Source: Roseimaritima sediminicola (GTDB lineage Bacteria > Planctomycetota > Planctomycetia > Pirellulales > Pirellulaceae). From it: DNA of 64,000 bases. Numbering within the stretch: position 1 is the first letter of the stretch; every line of letters starts with the position of its first letter. The position numbers and the translations under genes are program-made. Location of the stretch: positions 151,378 to 215,377 of the forward strand of contig NZ_WIAD01000005.1 of assembly GCF_009618275.1 (NCBI RefSeq). Reading direction: 5' to 3'. The notes beneath the pieces were generated by a model. It ran no database searches, was not told the origin of the DNA, and saw only the letters and a list, made by a program, of their open reading frames with translations. Positions 18,058-27,020 of the stretch are shown piece after piece.

Positions 18058-21000
18058 ATGTTATCGCAATACGACGACGAAGAACTGCAACGCGCCCTGG
18101 GTTGGAAGCGGTTGGCCTGGACCGACCCGACCGAACGCGAGCACCTGCTCAGTTACATCGCGTTGCAATTGGCTTCGGCCGGTCTGCTGCCGGCGGATTT
18201 GGGCGAATCGGATCGCGGTCTGGCGGCCTTTTCTCGCGGTATGTTGGAGAATCTGCGAGAGAAGAACCGTTTGTTGGCCGAGCACCGGGCGCCGGTGGAC
18301 CAGCGGATCGAGTCGTTTCTGGCGAATTATTTTGGCCCCCTGGCGGCCGACGCGCCGCTGTCGCTGCCCTCGCGCACGCTGGTGCTGGACCGGCACGGGA
18401 TGGCTCGCGAGATGAGCCTGCCGGCTCAGGGCGAGCGGTTTGAAAACGAACTGGTCGAGTCGACGCGATGCCTTAACGGTGTGGTCAACAATCCGGTGCA
18501 CGACCGCCGGACCACGGCCGGTACGTTCCACGTGGTCGAGGGTGGGCTGCCAATTCCCGGCGACAAACGCGAGGTGCCCAAGCAGGCGTTCGTGGCCCTG
18601 TTCCGCGCTGCGGTGCAGCCACCACGCGACCTGACGCTGTTGCCCTACACCTGCCAGTCCGATCAGCCGGCCCACACCTGGGTGTCGCTGCTGCTGCGGC
18701 CGTTGGTCTGTCCGGAGGTGCCGGGTTACTGCCGCAAGAAGACCATGGAGACGCGGTTTTTTGCGCCGGCCAGTTTGATCAGCAACCTGGACTTTGTCGA
18801 ATCGATCTTCGGCAACGCCGGCGATCCGTTGGTCCCGGACAACGATGCGGGATTGGACGCGCGGCACTGGAGCGGGCACAGCGGATGCGTGATTCTGGCT
18901 CCCCACCTGACGCAGTTGACGAAGAAAGAGCTGGGGCTGCCGCACGTCAGCGAAGCCAGCGAGCGTCAGCGACGGGACGCGATGTGCTGGGAAGACCCCG
19001 CCGAACGCTACAACGACGGCTCGGCGTTCAAGCTAACCTGTCGCGACGAATCGGGCGTCGTGGTCACCCTGATCGCCGACAACTACTACGGCTACTGCAA
19101 GAAAGAAGTCAAGACGCAGATCAGCTACGCCGCCAACTTGATGGGCGGGGTGGAAGAGGAACACGCCGGCGGCGCGCTGGCCTTTGCCTCGTACTCCCTG
19201 GGCGACGAGTTTCGCGTCAACAGTCGTCGTTACAACAAGGGGACGTTCGCCGAAGTGGCCAAGGAGTATGCTTCGTTCATCGACGTCCAGCCCGAAGGCT
19301 ATGGCATCGATCGCCGCTTTCCCACGCTGATCTACATCCCCGAGGACGCGATCGTTTCGCAGACCGAGCGTTGTGTAAAGTGGCAGCAAGGCGACCGGCA
19401 GCGCAGCATTCCGCTGTCGCCGGAAAACGTCTACATGGCGCCCAGCGGCTACAAGATCCGCTTGGAAAAGCACCCCGAGGCGCCGTCTTGGCGGCTGGTG
19501 GGCACCGTGGGCGAAGGCATCATGTGCCACAAACCCTGTACCGTCAGCGGTGGTGGCAAGAGCGAGATCAGCAAGAGCCTGCGAGACTACATGCTGTACG
19601 GGCCGATCTTTGTCGCCGACCAGGAGAAGGACTTTGAACAGCTGGACGAGCTGTTTCAGAAGGACTACCAGGACCGCTGGCGCGAAGACTATGCCGACAA
19701 ACCCAGCTATGCCGATCGCCCCAGCCGCGCGCTGTTGGATCCCAGGCGGAGCCTCGGTAGCGTGATCCAGTTGTTGACGCCCACCGGTGAGTACAGCGAC
19801 GCGTACAACGCTTGGTTGGAATCGATCCCGGATCACATCTACAGCATGGCCTTGATCATCAAGCGGTTTACCAAACCGGGGATGGAAGACAACTGGCGCG
19901 AGCACTTCGGCGTGGACATCGTCAACGGTACCAAGGGGCACCAGTTGAAGATGGGCCGACGAGCCCTGGTCGGGACGTACTTGCGGGTCGGGCTGCAGGA
20001 CGCCAGCTGGCGCACGTTTAAACTTCGCCAGGACTTCATCGCCGCGGCCAAGGTCCAGCGCGAAGACGACATCACGGCCAGCACGGTCGTTCCGGCCCAG
20101 CGGGTGGGGCCGATGGGCGAGGCGGTGTTGGAGACGTTTAGTTACAAGTTCGTCGAGAACTGCGAGTTTCGACTCTTCCAGCGTCCCGACGACGCGGTTC
20201 ACCGGGGGCTGGACAAACAGACCGAGTACGACCTGTCGCGGCGCGGCGGTTACATCTGTAACTTCCAGCCCTTGACCGCTCCCGAGGCCAAGGCCTTGGT
20301 CGACGATGTGATCGATTTCGACCAGTACACGTCACCCATGCAGGACCTGTTGCGCCGGGCGGCCGATCGTGACAGCGGGTACGTGGTCAGCAGTTCGCAT
20401 CCGCGGGTGATGCCCGATGGTCGGGTGAGCAAGAATCCGCGTTACCTGCAGGATCGGCCCGACCTGGTGCAGGATCGAGAGACCTATATCGCCGAACGCG
20501 GCATGCGGCTGTTTCGCAAAACGCCCGTCGATCAAGCGGTGTATGCGCCGGTCGGAGCGGTCCTGGCCGGACGTCGCAACAACCCGCCGGATCCGGTCGC
20601 CGGTTTCCGCTCTCTGGCCGTGTACAGCCCGCTGCACTACCAGGAATTGCCCGAGTTGTGCATGGACTGGATCTGTTCGTTGACCGGCAAAAGCCCCAGT
20701 ACGACCGGGGCTGGCAGCGAGGGAGCCCTGACCAAAGGACCGTTCAATGCCCTGCTGCCGACAACCGACTTGAACGCGGCTTTTGTCAGCATGATCCTGA
20801 CCGGCCTGGGCGGCTTTAGCACCGCCGCCGGCCACGTCGGACCGGATTTCGAAGTCGGGCACGACATCAGTCTGTTGATCCCCGAACTGTGGTGCCGGAT
20901 GGGACCCGAGGAACGCGATCCCCAGCGGATGATCGCCGACGGGATGCTCGAGCGGATCGAGGATTTTGAACACCACGGTGAATCGATCCCGGCCAGCCGC

Positions 21001-21600
21001 TTGGGGTATCGGATTACGCGGCGGTTCGTTCGTCAGTACGCCGCCCGCGTGTTCGACAATCCCAGCAAGGTCTTCAGCGACGACATTCTGCGGCCCGAGC
21101 TGCAGGATGCGGATTCCTATGCCGATGGCATCCTGCACATCGCCGAAGCCCAGCAGCGAGTTGCCCAGCGATACTTTGACGACGGCAGTCTGCCCCTGGC
21201 CTGTCCGCCACTGCAGGCGATCCTGCACATCATGGCCCACGGACACTGGCATGGGCACGATGTTCGCAGTGACGTCCTGCGGCGGATGTTTACCCGCGAA
21301 TACCTGCTGGAAAGCGATTGGTACAAAGCTCGACTGCGCGCCAAGCAGCGGCAGGATATTCGTCGTTGGCAGCGATTCGTCGACAACCTGCAGACCTATG
21401 CCGAGCACGCCAACCACGCCGATTCGATCGCGGAAATGAATATCGAGGGACGTTTGCAGTACGCTCGTGAACAACTGGAGCGTGTCTCGTCCGATTCATT
21501 CCTCGAAGAGTTGGTAGGAACGATCGGTGCCGACCCGATGGAACCGATCGACGTTGCCGCCGAACTGGCCCAGTCTCAGCACGCCGAAGCCAAACAGTAA
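18058..21600 (+). CDS. Probable diphosphate-dependent phosphoenolpyruvate carboxykinase
   Basis: A 1,180-aa soluble protein starting at ATG 18058. Its size, lack of membrane segments and the loop CTVSGGGKSEISKSL near residues 494-508 fit the PPi-type PEP carboxykinase family (EC 4.1.1.38) known from Propionibacterium and Entamoeba. Those proteins are about twice the size of GTP/ATP types and carry a modified kinase-1a loop. The reaction would interconvert oxaloacetate plus PPi with PEP, Pi and CO2. LIADNYYGYCKKEVKTQISYAAN near 340 is another strongly patterned stretch. The assignment rests on remembered family features, not an alignment. The gene follows a 237-bp gap and the YihY gene starts 7 bp after it. 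Confidence 0.65.
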   Translation: MLSQYDDEELQRALGWKRLAWTDPTEREHLLSYIALQLASAGLLPADLGESDRGLAAFSRGMLENLREKNRLLAEHRAPVDQRIESFLANYFGPLAADAPLSLPSRTLVLDRHGMAREMSLPAQGERFENELVESTRCLNGVVNNPVHDRRTTAGTFHVVEGGLPIPGDKREVPKQAFVALFRAAVQPPRDLTLLPYTCQSDQPAHTWVSLLLRPLVCPEVPGYCRKKTMETRFFAPASLISNLDFVESIFGNAGDPLVPDNDAGLDARHWSGHSGCVILAPHLTQLTKKELGLPHVSEASERQRRDAMCWEDPAERYNDGSAFKLTCRDESGVVVTLIADNYYGYCKKEVKTQISYAANLMGGVEEEHAGGALAFASYSLGDEFRVNSRRYNKGTFAEVAKEYASFIDVQPEGYGIDRRFPTLIYIPEDAIVSQTERCVKWQQGDRQRSIPLSPENVYMAPSGYKIRLEKHPEAPSWRLVGTVGEGIMCHKPCTVSGGGKSEISKSLRDYMLYGPIFVADQEKDFEQLDELFQKDYQDRWREDYADKPSYADRPSRALLDPRRSLGSVIQLLTPTGEYSDAYNAWLESIPDHIYSMALIIKRFTKPGMEDNWREHFGVDIVNGTKGHQLKMGRRALVGTYLRVGLQDASWRTFKLRQDFIAAAKVQREDDITASTVVPAQRVGPMGEAVLETFSYKFVENCEFRLFQRPDDAVHRGLDKQTEYDLSRRGGYICNFQPLTAPEAKALVDDVIDFDQYTSPMQDLLRRAADRDSGYVVSSSHPRVMPDGRVSKNPRYLQDRPDLVQDRETYIAERGMRLFRKTPVDQAVYAPVGAVLAGRRNNPPDPVAGFRSLAVYSPLHYQELPELCMDWICSLTGKSPSTTGAGSEGALTKGPFNALLPTTDLNAAFVSMILTGLGGFSTAAGHVGPDFEVGHDISLLIPELWCRMGPEERDPQRMIADGMLERIEDFEHHGESIPASRLGYRITRRFVRQYAARVFDNPSKVFSDDILRPELQDADSYADGILHIAEAQQRVAQRYFDDGSLPLACPPLQAILHIMAHGHWHGHDVRSDVLRRMFTREYLLESDWYKARLRAKQRQDIRRWQRFVDNLQTYAEHANHADSIAEMNIEGRLQYAREQLERVSSDSFLEELVGTIGADPMEPIDVAAELAQSQHAEAKQ

Positions 21601-21607
21601 TGAACCG

Positions 21608-23299
21608 ATGCTCCGACGCTCCGTGCGATACATGGCCGATGCGGTGCGGCGACCCCGTCAGGAACTGACACGTCGCCAGCAACAGGTACGCTTTTCCTGG
21701 GAATTGATCAGCCACTGTTGGCGAGTCCTACAGCGGCATCGGGCCCATGGGATGGCCGCGGAGTTGACCTACCGGACGATCTTCGCCTTGATCCCCCTGG
21801 CCGTGCTGGGGTTGGTGACGTTTAACATCGTCGGCGGGATGGACGAGGTACGGGACCGCGTCGAAGTCCAACTGTATGCCTTCTTCGGCGTGCCGGACAT
21901 CGCCTACGAAGTCCGCGATGACGAACTGCCCATCGATCCGGTGCCCGACAACGTCATCCCGATCGATCCCATGGGGGCACCGGATCCGGACGCCGAGCCG
22001 ATGCCCGAGGCGTTGCCGGCCGACCTGTCCGAGGGCCTGCCAGAGACCCTGTCCGAACCGCTGCCTTCGGGCAGCGACGGCGTGGGCAATCCGGCAATGC
22101 CGGGCGGCGACCCGGGGGTTCTCGACGGCGTAGACGGCCAGGATCCGTTGGTGGTCGCGGCACAGAGAGCGGCCGGCGCCGTGTCGGCCGAGGGCGGACC
22201 GGACGCGGAAGCCGAAGTCATCGCCGAGACGGCCGAAGCCGAACAGCAAGAGGAACGCAGTGCCGAAGCCAGCATCCGCCGGGCGCTCAGCGACAGTGTC
22301 GACAAGGTGGCCAACCTGGATTTCGCCAGCATCGGCTTGATCGGATTGTTGTTGTTCATCTATGCCGCCTTTGGTTTGACCGATTCGGTCGAAGAGGTCT
22401 TCAACGCCATCATCGAAGCGCCCAACAGCCGCCCCATCCACATGCGGTTTGCGATCCACTGGGCGGTCATCACCCTGGGTTCGGGGTTGTTGGCGATCAG
22501 TTTGTACCTCAGCGGCCAGTTCGTCGATTACCTGAGCGGAACCGCGTTGGGAGCCGGCAGCGGAATTTATTTGAAACACGTCACCGGCGTGCTGGCCAGC
22601 TGGGTGCTGCTGTTCTTGATGTACGCCCTGATGCCCAATACCAAGGTGTCGATTCGCGCTGCGGTCATCGGCGCTCTGGTGGCGGCCCTGCTGTGGGAAT
22701 CGGCCAAGTTTGGTTTTCAGGTCTACGTGCGAACCGCCCTGCCGTATTCGGCCTTGTACGGTTCGCTGGGATTGATCCCGTTGTTTCTGTTTTGGGTCTA
22801 CGTCACTTGGTGGATCTTTCTGTTCGGTTTGGTATGGACCTACACCCTGCAGACCATTCGCGGCCGCGTGCCCACCAAGGAAGAGGACGAAGCGGCCGTG
22901 GTCGCGTCAGGTGACCCCGACTGGATGCTGCCGGTGATGGTGGAGGTGGGGCGAGCCTTCGATGCGGGACGCAAGCTGACGCGCAGCGATCTGGTCGAAC
23001 GCCTGGGATTGCCCGGCCGAGCCGTCGTTCATCTGTGCGAGGCGTTGGTCGAAGGCGGGCTGGTGCGCCGCAGCGACGGCGAGCCCGATGGGCATCTGTT
23101 GCCGTCGCGACCCTTGGACAAGATCACTGCCGAAGACGTCCTGAAGTTAAATCCCTATGCCCAGCCCGAAGCGATCCGCGGTCCGGCGTGGGCGCTGCTG
23201 GATCAATTGAACCAACAGCGCCGCGAGCTGGCCGCCAGTACGACCATCGAAGAACTGGTCGTTTCGGGGGATCCGCTGGGCCCGCCAAAATTGATCTAG
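21608..23299 (+). CDS. YihY/BrkB-family membrane protein with acidic insert and winged-helix tail
   Basis: A 563-aa member of the YihY/UPF0761 family. The N-terminal signature is HRAHGMAAELTYRTIFALIPL, and the later helices include GLIGLLLFIYAAFGLTDSVEEVF and ALYGSLGLIPLFLFWVYVTWWIFLFG. Between the first and second helices, residues about 100-240 form an Asp/Glu/Pro/Ala-rich insert not usual in the family, probably extracytoplasmic. The C-terminal 140 residues look like a winged-helix domain (GRKLTRSDLVERLGLPGRAV). The substrate is unknown; historical RNase BN annotations of this family are wrong. It starts 7 bp after the PEP carboxykinase stop, so the two are probably co-transcribed. Confidence 0.85.
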   Translation: MLRRSVRYMADAVRRPRQELTRRQQQVRFSWELISHCWRVLQRHRAHGMAAELTYRTIFALIPLAVLGLVTFNIVGGMDEVRDRVEVQLYAFFGVPDIAYEVRDDELPIDPVPDNVIPIDPMGAPDPDAEPMPEALPADLSEGLPETLSEPLPSGSDGVGNPAMPGGDPGVLDGVDGQDPLVVAAQRAAGAVSAEGGPDAEAEVIAETAEAEQQEERSAEASIRRALSDSVDKVANLDFASIGLIGLLLFIYAAFGLTDSVEEVFNAIIEAPNSRPIHMRFAIHWAVITLGSGLLAISLYLSGQFVDYLSGTALGAGSGIYLKHVTGVLASWVLLFLMYALMPNTKVSIRAAVIGALVAALLWESAKFGFQVYVRTALPYSALYGSLGLIPLFLFWVYVTWWIFLFGLVWTYTLQTIRGRVPTKEEDEAAVVASGDPDWMLPVMVEVGRAFDAGRKLTRSDLVERLGLPGRAVVHLCEALVEGGLVRRSDGEPDGHLLPSRPLDKITAEDVLKLNPYAQPEAIRGPAWALLDQLNQQRRELAASTTIEELVVSGDPLGPPKLI

Positions 23300-23447
23300 C
23301 TGCGGACTCGCCACCTGGGCTATGGTGCCCCAAACGTATCCCCGCCGCCGGTGATCAACGGCGGAGGACGTGCGCGTGGACGGACTTTGCCGCCGGATCG
23401 ACGCGGGAATCGAATTATCCGATCGCTGCAGGTCAAGGAGGACCGTG

Positions 23448-24875
23448 GTGCAAACTTTTAAAACAGCCGTGATCGTCGTGTTGATCGGGACCGTGGTGTG
23501 GGGCGTGTGCGTCTCGCTGACCACGCCGCCCGCGGAATTGCCCGAAGACATCATCGTCGCCATCAACGAAACCGATTCCGCCTTCCCCGATGGGACAGAT
23601 TCCACGTTGGATGCCCTGGGTATCGATCCGGGACTTCCCGATGCTCTGGATGCCGGCGCCCCACCGCACCATCACCATCACGAGGAAGGCCATCACCATC
23701 ACGAGGAAGGATTGCACCACGACGAAGACGGCGGAGTGATCGGTTCCTTCTCCGACTCGACCACGGCGGCAGGCGACAAACCTACGCAGGTTGCTGGAGA
23801 CAATCGCCTGCCTCGGCCCCCGGTCGGGGTTGAACCGCCGGTCATCGAATCGGGCCGGACCTACGAATCGACCGGCCAGGACCGTTTTCAGTTGCCCGAT
23901 CCCAGTTCGCTGGCGCCCTCGGTGGCCACGCAGGAAGACGCCGGACAGGCGACGCCGACCGATTCCGATCCGGCTGCCGACGCCCGGCTCGATCTGGCCA
24001 TGACCGCTCCTGCAAACACCGATTCGGCAGACGCTTCCGCCGCCGGCGGTGGTTATCAATTCCCCAATATGCAGGCCGGTTCGGACGCCGCCGCCGGTGA
24101 CGCCTTGGCTCTGCCCGGCGACACGGCCGATGTCGGCGACACGGCCGATGCCGGCGAGATGGCCGACGCACCATCGAGCACCAATGTGGGGTTGGCCAAC
24201 GCGATCCTGGCCGCCGACGGTCACGTCGAAGCGGACCGGATGAAGGAGGCCCTGACCACGCTCAGCCTGTTCTACAACGCGCCGGACCTGACCGACACCG
24301 AACGCGAACAATTGCTCAGCCGCCTCGACCCATTGGCCGGCGAAGTCATTTACTCTCGGTTGCACCTGTTGGAGCAGCCCTACCGGGTCGGCAAAAATGA
24401 AACACTGATGGAGATCGCAGCGAAGTACGAAGTCCCCTGGCAATTGTTGGCCAACATCAACGGCATCGAGGATCCGGTGGTGGTGATGCCGGGCACGGAA
24501 CTGAAGGTCGTTCGCGGACCCTTCCGTGCGGAGGTGAATCTCCAATCCGCAGAACTGACCCTGATGCTGGGCGAACTGTACGCCGGCCGCTTTCCGATCA
24601 CGCTGGGCAGCGATCCGGCACCCCAGCCGGGAACCTACACCGTGCGGGACAAGCAAGCCGGCAAGACGTACCGCGATGCCAATGGGAATTCGATCGCCGC
24701 CGGGGATCCACAGAACCCCTTCGGAAACGTGTGGTTGGATTTGGGGCAACAGATGTGCATTCACGGCGGTGCGGCCGCCGCGATGGGCAAAGGCTGCATC
24801 GCGCTCGAGCCGGCCGATGCCGAAGACGTGTACGGGATCCTCTCGCAGGGTTCGACCATCAGCATCCGGCGGTAA
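23448..24875 (+). CDS. LysM-L,D-transpeptidase, membrane-anchored
   Basis: A 475-aa protein. AAGGAGGA at 23435-23442 places the start at one of two adjacent GTGs, and 23448 has the better spacing. An N-terminal hydrophobic anchor (about residues 5-25) is followed by a long disordered region that includes a His-rich patch (HHHHHEEGHHHHEEG) near 65-80. The C terminus has a LysM-like segment (YRVGKNETLMEIAAKYEVPW) near 305-350, then a YkuD catalytic domain with CIHGG (H439) and GKGCIAL (C450). L,D-transpeptidases crosslink peptidoglycan through 3-3 bridges in the periplasm. Both catalytic residues are present. This is consistent with planctomycetes possessing peptidoglycan. Confidence 0.85.
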   Translation: MQTFKTAVIVVLIGTVVWGVCVSLTTPPAELPEDIIVAINETDSAFPDGTDSTLDALGIDPGLPDALDAGAPPHHHHHEEGHHHHEEGLHHDEDGGVIGSFSDSTTAAGDKPTQVAGDNRLPRPPVGVEPPVIESGRTYESTGQDRFQLPDPSSLAPSVATQEDAGQATPTDSDPAADARLDLAMTAPANTDSADASAAGGGYQFPNMQAGSDAAAGDALALPGDTADVGDTADAGEMADAPSSTNVGLANAILAADGHVEADRMKEALTTLSLFYNAPDLTDTEREQLLSRLDPLAGEVIYSRLHLLEQPYRVGKNETLMEIAAKYEVPWQLLANINGIEDPVVVMPGTELKVVRGPFRAEVNLQSAELTLMLGELYAGRFPITLGSDPAPQPGTYTVRDKQAGKTYRDANGNSIAAGDPQNPFGNVWLDLGQQMCIHGGAAAAMGKGCIALEPADAEDVYGILSQGSTISIRR

Positions 24876-24972
24876 ACGGTTCCCCGGCGGGGACGGTTCC
24901 CCGATGGCGCTTGGGCCGTCACAATGCCTCCCGTCAACCCACCGTTCCACCACCGTTTGAAAGAGCGCAGCG

Positions 24973-25533
24973 ATGAATCATTTCGATGCCGATGCCCTGA
25001 AACAATTGCTCCGCAGCGAAGCACTCCAGTTCGGCAACTTTACTTTGGCCAGCGGCAAGCAGGCGTCCTATTACCTGGACTGTCGCAACCTGACGCTGCA
25101 TCCCCAGGCAGCCAATCTGATCGCCGCCGGGATGCTCAAGCAGATGGACGAGAACGGGCCGCTGCCCGATGCCGTGGGCGGGATGGCCATCGGTGCCGAC
25201 CCGATCACCGCGGCGATCGTGACCGTGGCCGGCCAACGCGATCTACCGCTGCGGGGGTTCATGGTTCGCAAGGAACCCAAGGATCACGGCACCGGACGAC
25301 AGGTCGAAGGTCCGGTCAAAGCCGGCCAGCGAGTGGTCATTGTCGAAGACGTGATCACCAGCGGTGGCAGCGCGCTCAAGGCGGTCGACGCCGCCGAAGC
25401 GTTTGGTTTGAAGGTGATCGGCGTGCTGGGGATCATCGATCGTTTGGCCGGTGGCCAGGAAGCGTTCGCGCAGCGCGGGATCCAGCTGCAGACCCTGTTT
25501 ACGATCCGAGATTTCGGCATCGAACCCGAATAA
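24973..25533 (+). CDS. pyrE: Orotate phosphoribosyltransferase
   Basis: A 186-aa protein of normal length. It carries NFTLASGKQASYYLDCRN near the start, the GMAIGADPITAA loop near 72, the RKEPKDHGTG flexible loop near 97, and the PRPP-binding motif VVIVEDVITSGGS at about 120-132. It joins orotate to PRPP, giving OMP in pyrimidine synthesis in the cytoplasm. The Lys, Asp and Gly residues expected in the active site are present. It follows the L,D-transpeptidase by 97 bp; the gap contains the direct repeat ACGGTTCCCCG. No other pyr genes are near. Confidence 0.95.
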   Translation: MNHFDADALKQLLRSEALQFGNFTLASGKQASYYLDCRNLTLHPQAANLIAAGMLKQMDENGPLPDAVGGMAIGADPITAAIVTVAGQRDLPLRGFMVRKEPKDHGTGRQVEGPVKAGQRVVIVEDVITSGGSALKAVDAAEAFGLKVIGVLGIIDRLAGGQEAFAQRGIQLQTLFTIRDFGIEPE

Positions 25534-25569
25534 CGCTCGCGTTTCTCCCAGCCCCGAGGCAGCGACGCC

Positions 25570-26265
25570 ATGGAAACCTCCCTTCATCGCCAGTTAAAAC
25601 AGTCCTACGCTGGCGGCGCCGACGAGGTGGAAGTGACCATGGGGCCCTACCGCATCGATGCGGTTTGCGATGGCGAATTGGTCGAGGTCCAGCACGGTTC
25701 GTTGGTGGCGATTCGCGACAAGATCCAGCGCTTGCTGGAGGAGCACCGGGTCCGCGTCGTCAAGCCGATCATCGGCCGCAAACGCATCGTACGCCAGAGG
25801 TCGGCCGACGGCCCGGTCGCCAGTCGCCGCTACAGTCCCAGCCGCGGCAGCGTCCTGGAGCTGTTTGATGAACTGGTCTATTTCACGCGCGTGTTTCCGC
25901 ACAGTCGCCTGGTCTTGGAAGTGCCGGTCGTGGAAGTGGAGGAGTGGCGATTGCCGCCGACACGGTCACGTCGCCGCCGCCGCCAGGCCAAGTACCGCGT
26001 CAAGGACGTCGTGTTGACCCGCGTCCTACAGACGCATCGCTTTGTCGATAGTTCCCAACTGCTGCCGTTGATCGACTCGGAGCGGTTGACGCAGCCGTTC
26101 TGTACGGCTCAACTCGCTGGCGTCCTGGAGGTCGAGCGTTGGGTGGCCCAGCGGATCGCCTATGTGCTCCGCGAAACCGGGGCGATCGCCGCGGTGGGCC
26201 GCCGTGGCAACACGATCCTGTACGCGACCCCTGAGACACAATCGGCGTTGACCGCCGCGGCCTAG
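25570..26265 (+). CDS. Unknown protein, possible PD-(D/E)XK-like fold plus winged helix
   Basis: A 231-aa soluble protein starting at ATG 25570, 36 bp after pyrE. Residues 17-45 read DEVEVTMGPYRIDAVCDGEL followed by VEVQ, a spacing (E...ID...ExQ) reminiscent of PD-(D/E)XK nuclease cores; this is inference. A strongly basic RSRRRRRQAK stretch lies near 135. The last 90 residues (TRVLQTHRFVDSSQLLPL to VLRETGAI) look helical and winged-helix-like. I do not recognise the family. Nucleic-acid binding is likely from charge, but no activity can be assigned. Confidence 0.7.
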   Translation: METSLHRQLKQSYAGGADEVEVTMGPYRIDAVCDGELVEVQHGSLVAIRDKIQRLLEEHRVRVVKPIIGRKRIVRQRSADGPVASRRYSPSRGSVLELFDELVYFTRVFPHSRLVLEVPVVEVEEWRLPPTRSRRRRRQAKYRVKDVVLTRVLQTHRFVDSSQLLPLIDSERLTQPFCTAQLAGVLEVERWVAQRIAYVLRETGAIAAVGRRGNTILYATPETQSALTAAA

Positions 26266-26328
26266 ATGCCGTAACACGGGCTCGTATCAAACCTACCAAT
26301 ACCGCTTTCAGCAAGGATGCAAATAGCA

Positions 26329-26928
26329 ATGGCCAAGTTTGCAATGGGATTCGGCGTCGTCCTTCTCACGTTGTCGCTTTCCGGATGTGGTTCGAAACCT
26401 CCCGTCGCCGAAGATGCCCCCCAGGATTCGGCCGCCGCGCCGGCTGCCTCGGCGCAGGCCAACGCCCAGAGCGCCACCGAAGCTCCGACCGCCGTGGTCA
26501 GCGAGTTTCTCGATCGTATCCGCCGCGGCGGTGCCGCTCAGGTGGAAGCCGTGCGGTTGTTGACCGCGCGGGCGCAAGCCGAATGCCAACGCACCGGATT
26601 GAAGATGGATTCGATGGGCGCACCCGATGCACGTTTCGAAGTGACTCGCAGCCAACCGGCTCCCGACGCCGAAGACGCCGCCCTGGTCCACTCGGTCTGG
26701 ACCGAACCCGTGGCCGACGGCACCGAAACGACCAACGAAGTGGTGTGGTTGATGAAGAAAGAAGACGCCGGTTGGCGAATCTCGGGTCTGGTGTTGCAGG
26801 TGGCCGAGGACGTGGACCCGATCGCGATCGATTTTGAGGACGGCGATCAAGCCGCCGCAGTGCTCGGCGCCGCCGCCCCGGCCGCAGAAGCCACCGCCGC
26901 CGCACCGGCCGCTACCGAACAGCGGTAG
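26329..26928 (+). CDS. Small lipoprotein of unknown function
   Basis: A 199-aa lipoprotein with signal MAKFAMGFGVVLLTLSLSGC, lipobox C20. AGCAAGGA lies 11 bp upstream of the ATG at 26329, which I prefer to the ATG at 26317. The mature protein has an Ala-rich linker, then a compact domain (VVSEFLDRIRRGGAAQVEAV to AGWRISGLVLQVAED) that resembles the NTF2-like or DUF4878-type lipoprotein fold in its hydrophobic pattern; this is a weak judgement. The tail is Ala/Pro-rich. Function unknown. Confidence 0.78.
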   Translation: MAKFAMGFGVVLLTLSLSGCGSKPPVAEDAPQDSAAAPAASAQANAQSATEAPTAVVSEFLDRIRRGGAAQVEAVRLLTARAQAECQRTGLKMDSMGAPDARFEVTRSQPAPDAEDAALVHSVWTEPVADGTETTNEVVWLMKKEDAGWRISGLVLQVAEDVDPIAIDFEDGDQAAAVLGAAAPAAEATAAAPAATEQR

Positions 26929-27020
26929 TTGGTTGTTGGTTGTTGGTTGTTAGTTGTTAGTTGATGGGTCCTTGTTAACCGACAACCGACAACCATCAAC
27001 CGACAACCGGCAACCGACAC
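26929..27020. repeat. TTGGTTG array facing an AACCGACA array
   Basis: Four to five TTGGTTG/TTAGTTG units (26929-26963) face several AACCGACA/AACCATCA units (26978-27020), which are imperfectly complementary, so the transcript can fold back. It sits between convergent genes (the lipoprotein and purC). A shorter version is at 6321-6340. Confidence 0.65.
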
